Assembly (NCBI GenBank): GCA_027596075.1
Contig: JADGJC010000031.1
Coordinates: 62,001 to 126,000, forward strand
Direction: 5' to 3'
DNA length: 64,000 nt
From: Rhizophlyctis rosea
Taxonomy: Eukaryota; Chytridiomycota; Chytridiomycetes; Rhizophlyctidales; Rhizophlyctidaceae
Part shown: piece by piece, positions 1 through 11,634 of the stretch
Numbering within the stretch: position 1 is the first letter of the stretch
Layout of the letters: every line of letters begins with the position of its first letter
The notes under the pieces: model-generated
The model's database searches: none
Told to the model about the DNA's origin: nothing
The model's input: the letters and a program-made list of their open reading frames with translations, nothing else
Made by a program: the position numbers and the translations under genes

Positions 1-454
1 AGTTACTTCGCATACGGCTCTTTATGTTGTCTGTCACTCTGAAAGATGTGTCCGTCATTTTGACGTTCGCAAAAGATAGCAGGTGGGGGAATGACGCGGG
101 CTCCAAATTCATTTCCAGTGCATCCACATTCTGATGCCAAGACAAAACAGTTTGGAGAGCCATGAGGACGAAGCGGCACCACATTTGGGCAACCCGATGG
201 GCAAAGTGCGGGTTGCGGATCAAGCATTCACGTACAAGTTACGGGTTGTTGATATTGATCCGAAACGAGTTAGCAAGATTCCACATTATTGGAAATTGGA
301 CCAGGATATCGTCAGGTGTGTCCATCTAACATGCTCTGAACAAACGACACTTTGAACGCTCTACTAATCACGTTCCACTACATCTTCCTTTTCAGTCATT
401 CCAAATCCTTGAAATGTGAGAAGCAATGTAATCCCTAAAAATGGGGCAGATCGC
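1..454. other. left edge, no supported gene
   Basis: No gene can be supported here. A 74-codon minus-strand frame at 3-227 has six cysteines and could be the last exon of a gene, but there is no splice or family evidence. A 73-codon plus-strand frame at 134-355 also has nothing to support it. Confidence 0.4.
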
Positions 455-1204
455 TCATGAAGAATCTATTGTGGACTGATTCTGATTTCTTCTTTGTTTT
501 GCGGCGTCGCGTTTTTGGTATAGTGCTTCTACCCAGCTTTTGACGGTGGGATGTTGGAATTTACCGTGTGTTGATGCGAAGAAGGAGTCTAGGTTGATGT
601 CTGGGTGACCTGTAAAGCGAGTGAGATATGTTGAATCGCTCCCTTCCCCCCTATCTTTCCGCCGCAAAACCTTCTACCGTCCCCCAACCACACCACCTAC
701 GTTCTTCATACTCAAAAGCCTGCACAATCATCTCAAACTTATCCAAATCCTTCACAAACAGCGCCTCCTTCGTCTCCGCGTCCTCGTATTCCCTCCATAA
801 GGAGCGAATCTCCTCCGCTTGTGGTGTGTTGTTTAGCGTTGCGACGATTTTATCCATCGCGTCGCTTTCGAGTTTGAATTTTTCGTCCTTTGAGACACCG
901 GCGTGGGGTGTGATATCTCCGACGAGGGATTCGGCTAGGTCGTGGACTATGCACATTTTTATGCAGTGGGTTTTGTTTATTGTTGGGTCGTCTAGGAGCA
1001 TTGCCATTACTCCCTGTCATTTGAGCACAGTTAGTCATTATGTTGGACGTATACTGGAGAGGGTATTGGGCGTACCATTCTGTGCATGTGGTCCGCTATT
1101 GATTCTGGAAGGGAGATCTTGTTGTCGATCCATCCTGTGCGTTTTGTTGTTTTTAGGCGTTCGCAAATGTGAAGGAACTCGAGGACACCGAAGGGGTCGG
1201 ACAT
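455..1204 (-). CDS. HDDC2: HD-domain 5'-deoxynucleotidase, HDDC2/YfbR-like
   Basis: Three exons on the minus strand (1204-1076, 1013-701, 609-455), joined at clean GT-AG borders. The joined protein is about 198 residues, the usual length of the HDDC2 family. It starts MSDPFGVLEFLH, followed by the family block KRTGWID...PESIADHMHRM, where H of DHMHRM is a metal ligand. Next come the HD signature VHDLAESLVGDI, a Glu-rich stretch, and DKFEMIVQAFEYEE, then the C-terminal block FFASTHGKFQHP. In this family the metal-dependent phosphohydrolase removes phosphate from deoxynucleoside 5'-monophosphates in the cytosol. The second splice (EYEE/R/HPDI) restores the family alignment, which an unspliced reading would break. 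It is divergent from the CsbD-like gene across about 340 bp. Confidence 0.9.
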
Positions 1205-1543
1205 TGCTGTGGGTGAAGGGATCCCAGTTGGTTGGAAAACGTGGAAAAGTAGGTGAAGTGCCGAATTTAGTGCATAAAAATAAATTCGAAGTTCAAATCA
1301 CAAAGTGCACTTTGGCTAAAACAGGTCAGTTTATCTGTCATATCCAATGTTATCCGCAGCAAACAGCTGTGAGGCTTTGGCGCTTGGTCGGACCGATGAC
1401 GTAGTGTCCCCTCAACCTTGAAAGTTTCTGAACAGCTAAAATGGAGACGCCGACGCGCTTTCCTCTCCTCAAATCAATTATTCGTTAATATATTTTTCTC
1501 GAAGAAGGAAACCATACCCTACTATCATTCAACAAGTGCCATC
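1205..1543. promoter_or_regulatory. divergent intergenic promoter region
   Basis: A spacer of about 340 bp between the HDDC2-like gene (minus) and the CsbD-like gene (plus) must hold both promoters. A-rich tracts precede the plus-strand ATG. No specific operator was recognised. Confidence 0.4.
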
Positions 1544-2212
1544 ATGTCACACCCATCACCAACAGAGAGGGAAGATATATATCACAACCCCACCCCCACA
1601 ATATCCGCACCAAAAGCCGAAACCGCGCAACAAGTATGGGGAAGCCCTGAAAAAGCAGCAACAGTAGCCCAATCGGCACCACCCCTCCCAACCGAAGCGA
1701 TCACCGCCAACACAACCGACTTCTCCTACCCACCACCAACCACAACATCAAATGCCACAACCGCCGCCCCATCCCAACCCCCACCCCACCTCACTCACGC
1801 CCCAGTCCCAACACCAACCACCACCACCTCCTCCTCCTCCGACTCCCCAGTGGGAACCTTCACCGGCCCCAGCATTACCAACCCCTACATAATAACCGGC
1901 GCAAACGTCGAAGCAACCAACGCTCCAGGTTCCTCCGCCGCCCTCCCAAAACCACACCACAAACTCACAACCATGACGCAAAAGTTTGTTGGGACAATGG
2001 AAGTTGGCTTAGGCAAGGTCTTGCATAACGAGAAGATGGTGGAGAAGGGCCATGCGAAGAAGGAGCATGCTGGTGGAGAACGACAGAGGAGGAAGGAACA
2101 TAAGTTTGAGGGTGGGGATCAGGGTAATACAGGGTTGAAGGAACGCGTGAGTGAGGATAGTGAGAGGCATGATGAGGGTGGGAATCATAATGCTACAGGG
2201 AGGTATTATTGA
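1544..2212 (+). CDS. CsbD-like stress protein with long Pro/Thr/Ala-rich N-terminus
   Basis: Single exon of about 222 residues from the ATG at 1544. An in-frame ATG at 1418 would add a 42-residue leader that looks like 5' untranslated sequence. Residues 1 to about 145 are low complexity, rich in Pro, Thr, Ser and Ala. Near residue 148 the family-like segment begins, with QKFVGTMEVGLGKVL, then HNEKMVEKGHAKKEHAGGE. This matches the CsbD/Hmp1 pattern (Gxxxe.xGk..gnekl.ekGk.e...G). The tail is highly charged (K/R/E/H). Fungal members are small abundant cytosolic proteins linked to stress and cruciform-DNA binding. The long disordered N-terminus is unusual for the family. The role here is inferred from about 45 residues only. 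Confidence 0.65.
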   Translation: MSHPSPTEREDIYHNPTPTISAPKAETAQQVWGSPEKAATVAQSAPPLPTEAITANTTDFSYPPPTTTSNATTAAPSQPPPHLTHAPVPTPTTTTSSSSDSPVGTFTGPSITNPYIITGANVEATNAPGSSAALPKPHHKLTTMTQKFVGTMEVGLGKVLHNEKMVEKGHAKKEHAGGERQRRKEHKFEGGDQGNTGLKERVSEDSERHDEGGNHNATGRYY

Positions 2213-2453
2213 GTTTTCCTTATGTACACTATAGTAATTGGACAACATTTTGTACATCAGTTCATAAGAATAAAGTAATCCGTACCACTCAAGAGTAATG
2301 GCTTCAATTTTGTCGTAACTTTTATCACTTGCGTGACCGCGCCTCCTTCTCCAAAGCATGAACTTATACACCAACTATATAAATGGGAGATCTTGCTTGC
2401 TCCCCTTCACCGCAATGACCTGAAATTCACCCTAATAATTGATGCATAAAGCC

Positions 2454-2805
2454 ATGTCTTCATCTCTCAATATCCTCAACTGCAAGTTCATCCTGGACAA
2501 TAACGCTCTCCCATCCCACCTTTCTCACCTCGCTCAATTCGGCACCATTGACCGTTGGAGAAAGGTTGCAGAAAGAGCAGTCGCATTATCAGATTCGCCT
2601 TCAAAAGCCTCAGGTATGCTTCTATCCCTTCAGAAGATACTCAATCGTTCGTTTCGCTCGCCAGCCCGTTTTTTCAGAGCCATCAGAATTCCAATTTGAG
2701 GGCCCGGCCGATATTTCACACATCAGTAACATCGGAATGAACTCTGGACACGGGAATACTTTTAGACCTGGGGTTCAGGGCAAGGAGGCGGGAAATAACG
2801 CTTAG
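2454..2805 (+). CDS. small hypothetical protein, two exons
   Basis: Possible gene of about 95 residues. Exon 1 starts at MSSSLNILNCKF. A donor (G/gtatgc) after ...SPSKAS and an acceptor (ttttttcag) near 2679 join it to EPSEFQFEGPAD and on to ...GKEAGNNA and a TAG. The splice removes the frame disagreement between three overlapping short frames. No family was recognised. The sequence has no signal peptide or membrane segment. An ATG 15 bases upstream (MMHKA) is also in frame. It could equally be noncoding. Confidence 0.35.
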
Positions 2806-3091
2806 CAATATCTGAATTGTATGTGTGTGCGGAACCCTATAGAACGTGCCTAGATATTGCACTTGCTGGTTCCTGGTTGAGTTCCATGAAACCACCTCTT
2901 GGGAATCCTCCTTTCGCCATCGTCCCTTCTGGACGAACTTCTTGCTGTGAAGGTGGCACTGCATCGACACAGGACAAGAAGCAAATGCAGACTGATTTGC
3001 AAAGCAATGTATTCCGAATACACAGGAGCAAAATATGTGCAGCTAAGCTAGACTGACATCTCCAATCCCATCTGATACGCAACGCCAGCTT

Positions 3092-5584
3092 TCATTCCCA
3101 CAAGGGGTATGCTTTCTCCATCTTTTCCAATGCAGCCTTGCGATTGCCAACCAACCACGGAACCATATCCAACGTCGGGGTCTTTTCCAACACCGCCGCG
3201 AGCTCCTTCCGGCCCTGTTCGTGTGCCTTACGAAGCAACACCCTCCCAAGCACCGGCTGGGGATGGCGATCCACCGCAAGCAGCACTTCAGCCAGATCCA
3301 AATCGTCACTTGGCCATTCCCCGTCCAAGAGTTTCTGGTTTGCGCCGGCGTCCAGCAATGCCCGCACAACTTCCACGTGCCGTCGTGTTGCAGCTTCATA
3401 CACCCAAACATCCTGAGGTGCCACGCCCGCCTTCAACAGCAATTGCACCAAGTGGACGTAGCCCGCCCTTACTGCTTGTCCGAGAGTATCCTTACACGCG
3501 GAACAGCCGCGGGCGTTCCCCTTGATCAAGTCCCCGACAATGCGACCGAACGGCTTTTCCCAGTCCTCATCCGCCATCCACAGCAAACCGGAGCACAACT
3601 CCCGATCCGCATGCACACTCCTGCTTCCGTCCACCCACTTATCAAGATACTTGACGTGACCCATCTCCGCCGCCCGCGCCAAATGCATGCCCAACGGATT
3701 TGTCCCAGCATTCAACAATGCCGTCGCCACTTCCATGTGTCTGTGAGTAATGGCCATCTTCCACGCTACGTCCCCCGATGGAAGGTAGAGATCTTGCTCC
3801 ACTTTGACGGGCTTAGTGATATCCCGAGCAGTTCTCAACCATCGCTTCACCAATGCAAGTCGACCTTCCTGTGCCGCCCGAACCAACATGTGGTGTCCCA
3901 GCATGTAGATGTTCCCTCCTGCCATCACTAGCCGTTCCACCTGACTGATATCATCCTCCATGACGGTCTTCGCCAGCGCTACATCAGTGGGTGATTGCGG
4001 TTTGGCACCGGCCGCAAGGAGGGCATTTGTCATCTCAGAATCGTTTCTCCACCGAGCTCCTTCTAAGGCCTCGTCCCCCAACGCCTGCACATTGGCTCCT
4101 GCCCTCAACAAAAACTTGACTACCTCCCGATGGCCCCTCGCAAATGACACTTGTAACGGATAATCGTCAACAGCATGCACGTTGCTGCCCGCTACCACCA
4201 AAGCCCTCACAACCTCCAAATGACCATTTTCCGCCGCCGCCCGCAGAGCCTCATCATTGGATGCATGGACGTTGGCCCCAGCTCTAATCAACAGCTCGAC
4301 GACTCCCAAATGTCCCACGGAGGATGCGTTGCGCAATATGTCATCGTTGAGCGCGTGCACGTTTCCGCCCGCATCCAGTAACGCTTCCACAACGTCATAA
4401 TGCCCTTCCCTCTGAGCCGTACGGAGAGCCGAGTCATCTGCTGCATGCACTGGCGCACCGGCCTCCAACAGAGCCGCCACGATCACGACATTGCCCTTGG
4501 ATGCTGCCAATGTCAACGGATTTGCCACGTGCAGATTAGCCCCTGCAGTCACAAATGTCTGCACAAGCTCCAAGGATCCCTTCTCTATCGCCATGTGCAA
4601 AGGGGTGTTGTTCTTCACGCGGACGTCAGCGCCGCGCCTCAACAATGCTTTGATGACCTCGATATGATCATTGTATGTTGCCGAAATCAGTGCTTCATCG
4701 GATACGGCGTGAACGTTGGCGCCCGCGTCCAGTAAAATGTTGACGACTTCGAGATGACCTTTCGCACCTGCTTTCCGTAGTGCCGCGTCAAATTGTATCC
4801 GAACGAACACACCGGCTCTCAAGAAAGCTTGAACTTTTCGCGCATTGCCTTTATCCGCCGCGTCAACGAGCAAGTGAACGCGGTTGTCAGGAATGATTGC
4901 ACCGACTTCCTTCAGGATATCTACAATCTCAAATTGACACGCAATGGCGGCGTTGACCAAAGCTTCTTCCTCCTCCACATGTACGTCCGCATCGCAGAGA
5001 ATCAATAGTTGGACGAGCTGTACGTAACCTTTTGAAGCTGCACGCCGAAATGCTTCATGGTTCTTGGCACCGATGTCGGCACCCGCCGCAATTAGCGTGT
5101 GCACAGTTCCCACCTGACCCTCTTCAGCCGCAGCTCTGACCGCTCTGTCGTTGTCCCTATGCACATCTGCCCCCGCACGCAACAAGATAAGGACTGTATC
5201 CAGGTGACCAAAGCTTGCCGCCGTCCACAGCGCGATTCCGTTTCCGATATTGACGTCTGCTCTTGCTCCTACCGAAGCGTTCGCGAGCAGTTTCAACACG
5301 TTGATTGCCTTATGAGAAGCAGCCTTTTCTAGCGCCGTTTCCACCCTCCCACGGTCCATGTCGGATAAGTACGCCTCCAAGACATTGCAACAGTCCTTCC
5401 TCGCGGCCCAGTCCAAGCAGTTTGAGATTCCTTTGGTGAAGTGCCGCCAGCCGGCTTCCGCCCAGTTCAGATCTTCCGTCTTGATGAGCGCAAGGTAGAA
5501 TTTCGACATGCGACGCAGAGAACGACCGACTGTTGGTAATGCTAGTCTCGCGATTATCAGCGTGGGTTCTGGTGGCAGCGCCAT
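3092..5584 (-). CDS. ankyrin-repeat protein, 830 residues
   Basis: One uninterrupted frame. Residues 1-110 form a non-repeat helical N-terminus rich in Leu and Trp. From about residue 85 to 800 there are roughly 19-22 ankyrin units of about 33 residues, most with the core A...GHLEVV..LL.AGA.VHA. Examples are AAAEEGQVGTVHTLIAAGAD, GHLEVVNILLDAGANVHA and MAIEKGSLELVQTF. Towards the C-terminus the units diverge. Such proteins are intracellular protein-binding scaffolds and are expanded in chytrid genomes. The partner is unknown. The start MALPPEPTL fits because an upstream region with another ATG is in a different frame. No catalytic domain is fused to it. Confidence 0.93.
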   Translation of the reverse strand: MALPPEPTLIIARLALPTVGRSLRRMSKFYLALIKTEDLNWAEAGWRHFTKGISNCLDWAARKDCCNVLEAYLSDMDRGRVETALEKAASHKAINVLKLLANASVGARADVNIGNGIALWTAASFGHLDTVLILLRAGADVHRDNDRAVRAAAEEGQVGTVHTLIAAGADIGAKNHEAFRRAASKGYVQLVQLLILCDADVHVEEEEALVNAAIACQFEIVDILKEVGAIIPDNRVHLLVDAADKGNARKVQAFLRAGVFVRIQFDAALRKAGAKGHLEVVNILLDAGANVHAVSDEALISATYNDHIEVIKALLRRGADVRVKNNTPLHMAIEKGSLELVQTFVTAGANLHVANPLTLAASKGNVVIVAALLEAGAPVHAADDSALRTAQREGHYDVVEALLDAGGNVHALNDDILRNASSVGHLGVVELLIRAGANVHASNDEALRAAAENGHLEVVRALVVAGSNVHAVDDYPLQVSFARGHREVVKFLLRAGANVQALGDEALEGARWRNDSEMTNALLAAGAKPQSPTDVALAKTVMEDDISQVERLVMAGGNIYMLGHHMLVRAAQEGRLALVKRWLRTARDITKPVKVEQDLYLPSGDVAWKMAITHRHMEVATALLNAGTNPLGMHLARAAEMGHVKYLDKWVDGSRSVHADRELCSGLLWMADEDWEKPFGRIVGDLIKGNARGCSACKDTLGQAVRAGYVHLVQLLLKAGVAPQDVWVYEAATRRHVEVVRALLDAGANQKLLDGEWPSDDLDLAEVLLAVDRHPQPVLGRVLLRKAHEQGRKELAAVLEKTPTLDMVPWLVGNRKAALEKMEKAYPLWE

Positions 5585-6180
5585 GATGTTGACGAAAGAG
5601 CGGTTGGAGCTGAAAGTCGAAGCAAGTTAGGCCAGTTGGGAACAACGAAAACACTCCAGTCAAGGCGATTGACAAGTTCCCGGCACTATGGAAAACGCTA
5701 TAGCACGTAGTCCGCCGCGTATTGTTACTATTGTATTGCGACCGTTGAAGAACTTTGGGGAATATGAAGGGACAAACGACTTGATAGAAAGATGCTCTGC
5801 TGCGACCACAGCAAGGGCAGAGCGAAATGCTAAATGCGAAGTTAGCCCGTCTTAGCTACATTGTTACCAAATGCAACAGCTTGAAATTTGTTCATGGTAC
5901 TCATATATCAGTCATATAATCACATTGTCGTTGTAGTTTCAAAGAGAAAATGCAACATTTACAATATGGCTTACCCATGGATGGGGAAGGTCATTGTCCT
6001 CGATCCAATTTAGGTACCCCCTGAAAATTATTATACATCCTTTGCCCATTTTGGCGAAGGTTATATCTACATTTGTGTTCCCATCTGTGGAGGCAAAAGC
6101 AATCTATCAAAAACTCTAAACTCCCGACGCGACATCAACTCCTTCCTATTTGCCCATTTGGCTAATCAATGCCTATAGCT
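5585..6180. other. intergenic, no gene seen
   Basis: About 600 bp between two minus-strand genes. It holds the promoter of the ankyrin gene and the 3' end region of the MFS transporter gene. It is AT-rich around 5880-6060. No conserved reading frame or RNA gene was found. Confidence 0.5.
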
Positions 6181-8644
6181 CTAAAATCCGTAATTGATCT
6201 TCTCTCCACCTTCAGCGTAATCCCTCAAATCCCAATCACTTACGCCGCTTTCCGCACTTTCCAACATTGGTGTCACTCCCGTCCCATTTGCCCCAGCTCG
6301 CTCCGCCTCAGCACTGCCCGGCCGCTTGATCTCTTCGCGCTCCGTCTTCAACTTCACACCTGTCCAACCCTTTGCAGCCCTCCATTTATCCTTTACGCTT
6401 GCCAGTGAACTCCGTCGCGGCGATACTAAATTCGCCCCTGCCCTACTAGTATTCGACCGCCGTCCCGCCTTTCCCTGCGCTGTAAGAGGCTCACGAAAGA
6501 AGTCGTCCGAAGAAAGGGTTTCCATTCTCGCGTCCCAATCATTATTGTCCCCCGAATCACTACTAGCGGCGTTGACATCATTGAGCAACCGTTTCATGGC
6601 TGGACCATGACCCCACATTCGTACTTCTTCGCGTGATTCAACCCGTTGTGCGGTAATGAGCAGAAGGCCGCAGAGGAGAGTTGTGAATGCGCCGACGTTG
6701 GCTAGGATTGCGGTGGATGATTTTTGCATGTCATCTTTCCCTTTGTCGCTATCCAATGGAAAAAATATTCCTAATGGCCCAAAAGCTTGTCCCATTCCAA
6801 TCGCCACAGCCACGGTAACTGTTCTAGCCGCACCAGTCTGCAGTCTGCCAACTCTATCTAGCAAATATGCCAGCACACATGGCAATGCCGCAACAATTCC
6901 GACGCATGCCGGAATGTACCCAACAAGAAAGCGTACAAGTGGCGAATCGATCCAACCGTGAAGAATTGTTCCCAGAATGACAAACCCGAAGGATGCTAAT
7001 GCTACGAAGGCAGTGGCCGGTATCACGCGTGACGGCGTCCGATCGGATAGAGGTGATGTAAAGCAGGATATTAGAAATCCTAATGCTAGTGGCGAGAAGG
7101 CATCCAGAGATCGCAGGATTGTTTGCGTGGATGGGTTTTCCTGGAAGTAGACGTGCGCTCGGGTCTGTGTTGCAGTCAGGTCTACCGATAGCTGAAATCC
7201 GACTGCCATCAGGGTGTCCATAGACGTGATCAGCATGAAGCAAATGAGAGCAAAAAGCCAAGTTGATGGAAAGGCTATAGCTTCCCACACATCATCCCGT
7301 GATATCCAACCCCACCGACCGCCTTTCTGCCTTCCTGAAGAGGCTTTAGGAGCATTGTCTGAATCATCAGAAATGTCGTCATCCCAATCTTCATCGCTTC
7401 CCAAATGCTCCATTTGCAAGTTTATTGCCAGCATATCTTCGTCATCTCCAGTTCCACCCCTCCGTTTCACCGCCAACACCCTATCGGCGGTCGTGAGGAA
7501 CGCAGAAGATTGTGGCGAATCGGGCATGCGAAAGCTGGATGCACGTCGTGTAATGAGTGCCGGAACAAAACCGCCAGCGTACCAATTCTAAGCTTACAAA
7601 ATAATGCAGCACAAGTACATACCATGCTATCAGCCCGTTCAAAATTGCTGGCAATCCCAGTAACGCATATTCCCTGTGGCAGAGTTGGTATTCTGTCCGG
7701 AACATACAGTTCTCACAACTGGCACTCACAGATGTATGCTGAAATCTCTTCCGCCCAAGAGCCTCCCGATCAAATCTCGTGAACTCCCATCCATAAGCCC
7801 CACGGTTGACACCATCCCCACTGCAATTGCACTGGATAGCACCCAATTCAGACGCGTCGCTCGCTCTTCCAATGTGTAGAATCGATCAATGTAGAGCACT
7901 GCAGTTGGTAGAAAACTGATGGGAGCAGAGACGTTCAGTACAACTTCCAGATAACAGAACTGAATGTCGGCACTCAAATGGACGAACCTCGCTTTGAGAA
8001 CGGAGGATATGAAAAGAAGGATGCTACCACTCATCCAATCCCATGCAATCATGTAACAGGCAATTGATATCCCCCAAGCGCATGTCAATCTGAATCAATA
8101 GCCTTTCCCATAAATCAATCTGCTTCCTGAATTGCCAACGCAAAGATGGACGCTTACATGCCTGCAATACGTGGTTTAGACAGAAGCGGATGGATGCAAG
8201 CCTCCAGCACCCTGCCAATACGCACACGAGCACACTCACCAATCCACTGCCCCAATCCACGCCTTTTTGCAAACACGCTCAGCAAAATCGATCCGCTTAA
8301 TGATCCTTGCAATTTTTGATGCCAGGTTGAGCTTTTGGAGGCCTGACTGGCTAGTCTTACTCACCTAATACAACCGCCGAAATCACACCTCCACGTACTA
8401 CTCCCAGCTCGCCCTCATCACTTCCACCTTGCCGATCTCGATTGACATCCGCCGCGATGAAGGCCATGGTTCTGGTGTCCATTATCCTGACCTAATGGAG
8501 AACGGTCAAGGTTATGCATAGTGTAGTCAAAGATCAAGCAGTCAGTACCCCGAAATATGATAGTGCAACACTGAATAGCGGTGGGATGAGTCGACGGTCA
8601 AGCTGCTTGACCAGCTCGCGCTCTTGTGGATCGTAGTTTGGCAT
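6181..8644 (-). CDS. MFS transporter, DAL5/allantoate permease-like, multi-exon
   Basis: Pieces in several minus-strand exons join into one MFS protein of roughly 600 residues. Exon 1 (start 8644) reads MPNYDPQERELVKQLDRRL and leads into the first membrane segment. The next exon has MDTRTMAFIAADVNRD, the position of the family's LDRSNIGNA motif. Later come SKPRIAGILTCAWGISIACY and FLPTAVLYIDRFYTLEERATR, the equivalent of the PG..YYLS.WY..EER.KR motif of the anion:cation symporter family. The C-terminal exon (7527-6181) holds an acidic cytosolic loop (GSDEDWDDDISDDSDNAP), six more membrane segments and a long Ser/Lys-rich tail. The loop and tail are unusually long. The substrate cannot be read. 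Small-exon limits between 7590 and 8640 are approximate. Confidence 0.75.
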
Positions 8645-9149
8645 GGTGAACACGTTGGTAAAGATTGATTGATGGAGAATCTTGCAGTGGTGTTCGGGTT
8701 CATCAACGTCAAGAGATAGTGTGATTTGTCGTTAGAAAATAGCTGGAAATGGAGACTAAGAACGGCTCTTCGCGTAGCCTAGGAATTGTGGTGGGGAACC
8801 TGACCCGCCGTAGATCCTGTGGCACAGACCACGCCAGTACTGAAAATGCACGCCACGGGTCCGGAAGATGCTTTCCACTTTCTTCCGGGCCATTGATCAT
8901 GTCCCAAAGAACTGGTATCAACCGCTAACTCGGACCGTGCAGGGACCCAGCGGACCTGATACTCCTGATCGAGATCTAAGCAAAAGGTGAAGGCATAAAT
9001 CCGAAAACTCTCATCAACAAATTCGACACATAAACAGATAACATGTGTCCCTGAATACGATGCATCGCACTGCCCTTGCCATAGGCAAACGGTCTGGAGG
9101 GCGAACATTCATAAACCCAGACACCAAACCGCACGAACTCAATCAGTGA
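8645..9149. other. intergenic region with unexplained minus-strand frames
   Basis: About 500 bp separate the start of the MFS gene from the membrane-protein gene. Minus-strand frames at 8709-8921, 8779-9108 and 8976-9182 overlap but do not join to anything recognisable. The first exon of the downstream plus-strand membrane protein may hide here, because its open frame has no start codon before 9150. Confidence 0.35.
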
Positions 9150-11331
9150 AACGCTCCCCTCCTCCGTCTGACACTTCCGCAAAATCAGGCAACCGTTGAA
9201 TGCGATAAACTTATAATCTCCGTATCCATCTCCGATGATGAGACCCCGTCAAGCCCTTCATTATCCCGCTGCACAGCCCAGAGGGAGATTCTTCCGCATG
9301 GCCGTCTGTCAACTTCCACGACCGCCGGAACGAGCCTGTTCACTGCCAACACAACAGCAAACAACGAAGACGGCCTACATCCTGGTCTTCGGGCCTATCT
9401 CGGCCAACCGGTATTCGGACCAGGACGTCAACACGCACAACAACAATCACCACAATTCCACCAAAAACCTTCGCAGGCATCTCGGCCCTCTACTGGAGCT
9501 AAAACACCAGCAGCTGTACCCGAAGCCCATACACCGCCTTATCAATGCCTCTTCACAAATATCCGATATCAGCTTCTGCCTGCATTCCTGGCAGCCGGAA
9601 TTATATGCTTGTTGCAATATCTCATGCGGTTTGTGTGGAACAGCTATTTGACTGGGTGGTGGCCGAAAGGGCTATACCCTGTCCCAGAAAGCTGTGTAAT
9701 GTTTGGGGTTTACTTGTGAGTACGTACTTCCGTCCTGGCCTACGCGATGCACGAGCACGGAACTGATTCAACCATCCCTGCAAACCCCCCTATTTACTAC
9801 TGTATCTTCCAACTATCACCTTGTGGTCACTCACTAGCACATGGGTGTTTAGGTATGGTAACATTTTTCATCCACCACAAGGAAACAATCTCAGACTCCC
9901 TTCCAACCAGATACATCGGAGTCCTCAATTGGGCATACCAGATCGCTCGTACACCACTAATAGGCTGTCTAAATTGCACATTCAACGTGATTGGAGTAAT
10001 TGCAGAAATCTGCTTCACCTCCCTCGTAACCCGCGCCTATCCTTCCTTGACTGTATGGCAACGCATTGGAATCTTTATCAGCTTCAATTTTGTCATTGGA
10101 GCGATGAGCGGCTGGAGGAACTTAAACCCTGATAGAGCGAAACCGCACATGGCGAATACTTTCAGGAAGTTGACTTGGCCAGTGCGATTGCTTATGGGGC
10201 CTATTGCAGCTACCAGTGGACATTTGTCATGGTAAGATCTATTATTTGATCGCACCCAATCTTTTCTTATGCTTATTGAAAGAACCTAGGATTGCGATTG
10301 CGTCGTCGTTTTACTTTTCGGAGAGGACGGTTAATGTTGAGTTCAATGGATATACCGTCTTGGTAAAAAGCGAAAATGTGGCGGTTTTGACTGCTTCTGG
10401 GATTTTCCTCCTCATTCCCCGTCTGCTTCACCTCCATCTGCGAGATAGGCCCTCCTTTATTGCGCCATCGCCTATCCAGTCATAAGGCAATTTGCTACCC
10501 TTCTTTTTGCCAGCATTCCTCGAGTCCATTCCGAGCTAGAAGAGCAAATGCGGCAAGTTATGTCCTTTGAAACATATTACCAAACCACAGGCTACATCAT
10601 CATCTTGAAGGTGAGAAACGCCTTTTTCTCATGTGTGTTAATGAACTTCAGGTCCGGTTGGATTAACATCATTCATGATCCTCCAGGTAGCAACAACATG
10701 GCGCTTCTTCCTCGTCTTCGCCGGCTCCTTCTTCTTTGACACAGTCGCACGCTTATATCTCGGCAAACGAATGCGAGATGCATTACAGAAACGCAAGCCG
10801 GAGGGAAAGCCGAAGGAAGAGAAAAGCGCTGCAAAAGAAGCGGAAGTGGAGGAGGGCAACAGAAGTCGGAAGGACTTGGGCATGGCGAGATCGTGGACCG
10901 GAAGCGGCATGCTAGACGGGACAGACGCCGTAGATAAAATCGTTGCAGAAGAAGGTGAGCCTCTCGAAGAAGTCACGCAACGAATGTGGATCACGCGTCA
11001 ATTTGCGTCTGGGATTGGGCAAAACACAGCTCTAATGTGCGCGGTGGGAAGTATTATGTTGCTTGGGACTGATTACACTCCTCCGGGGAGGGAGTTTGGA
11101 CCGGGGATGGCGTGGGAGGTCGTTACGTGGCGGGCGGTCTTTGTGCTCGTACTTACGGGATTTCGTAATATTTGTTGTGATATGGTGGAGGAGCGGGTGT
11201 TGGGTGTTAGATATGCTGTTCAGGCACCTACTTTACCTGGACCGAGGGGGCGGGCATATAGTGAGTCTATTGGGTTGGCGGTTTCATCTGCTGTGGGCAA
11301 TATCATACTGCTGCAAAATGGCCTTTTTTGA
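9150..11331 (+). CDS. multi-pass membrane protein, family not recognised (5' end unresolved)
   Basis: Four or more plus-strand exons. From 9150 to 9715 one frame is open without ATG: an N-terminal low-complexity part rich in Gln, Ser, Thr and Pro, then a membrane segment reading YQLLPAFLAAGIICLLQYLM followed by WNSYLTGWWPKGLYPVPESC. A strong donor (gtgagta) sits at 9716. The next exon includes 9855-10231 (TRYIGVLNWAYQIARTPLIG, then two more hydrophobic stretches). Then come about 10290-10480, about 10490-10610, and the last exon (about 10687-11331) with VATTWRFFLVFAGSFFFDTV, a charged Lys/Glu loop and two more segments. The 9715-9855 junction cannot be placed with one clean phase. The fold looks like a fungal orphan membrane protein. 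No transporter motif was seen. Confidence 0.6.
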
Positions 11332-11634
11332 GAAAGCGCGTTCTTTTGCTTTATCGAATCGCCGGGTGATAATAGTGATGAGTTGGGTGCGGGAGACATT
11401 ACCGTTCGGAAAAACTTAGGAAAGGAAATGTAAGGACATGCCAGGACACCTGAAGACTTGCAATGTTTATTTATCTGATCAATCATCAGCCACGTGATTG
11501 GGGGGCAAACAACACGTCAATCATTGACTGAATCATGTCACCTTGACAAGTGTCATCTGCTGTAGCTTCAGATCTGCTTTCTTCCTCGTCGTGTTGCAAC
11601 ACTCTAGCAATCTTGAAGCACTACCCTATTCGCG
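11332..11634. promoter_or_regulatory. spacer upstream of TTC8/BBS8
   Basis: About 300 bp between a plus-strand membrane-protein gene and the plus-strand TTC8 gene. It should contain the terminator of the first and the promoter of the second. No specific motif could be defended. Confidence 0.35.

Noticed and set aside
628..1404. 258-codon plus-strand frame opposite the HDDC2-like gene
   Set aside because: It lies antisense to three exons that spell a conserved HD-domain protein and shows no domain of its own.
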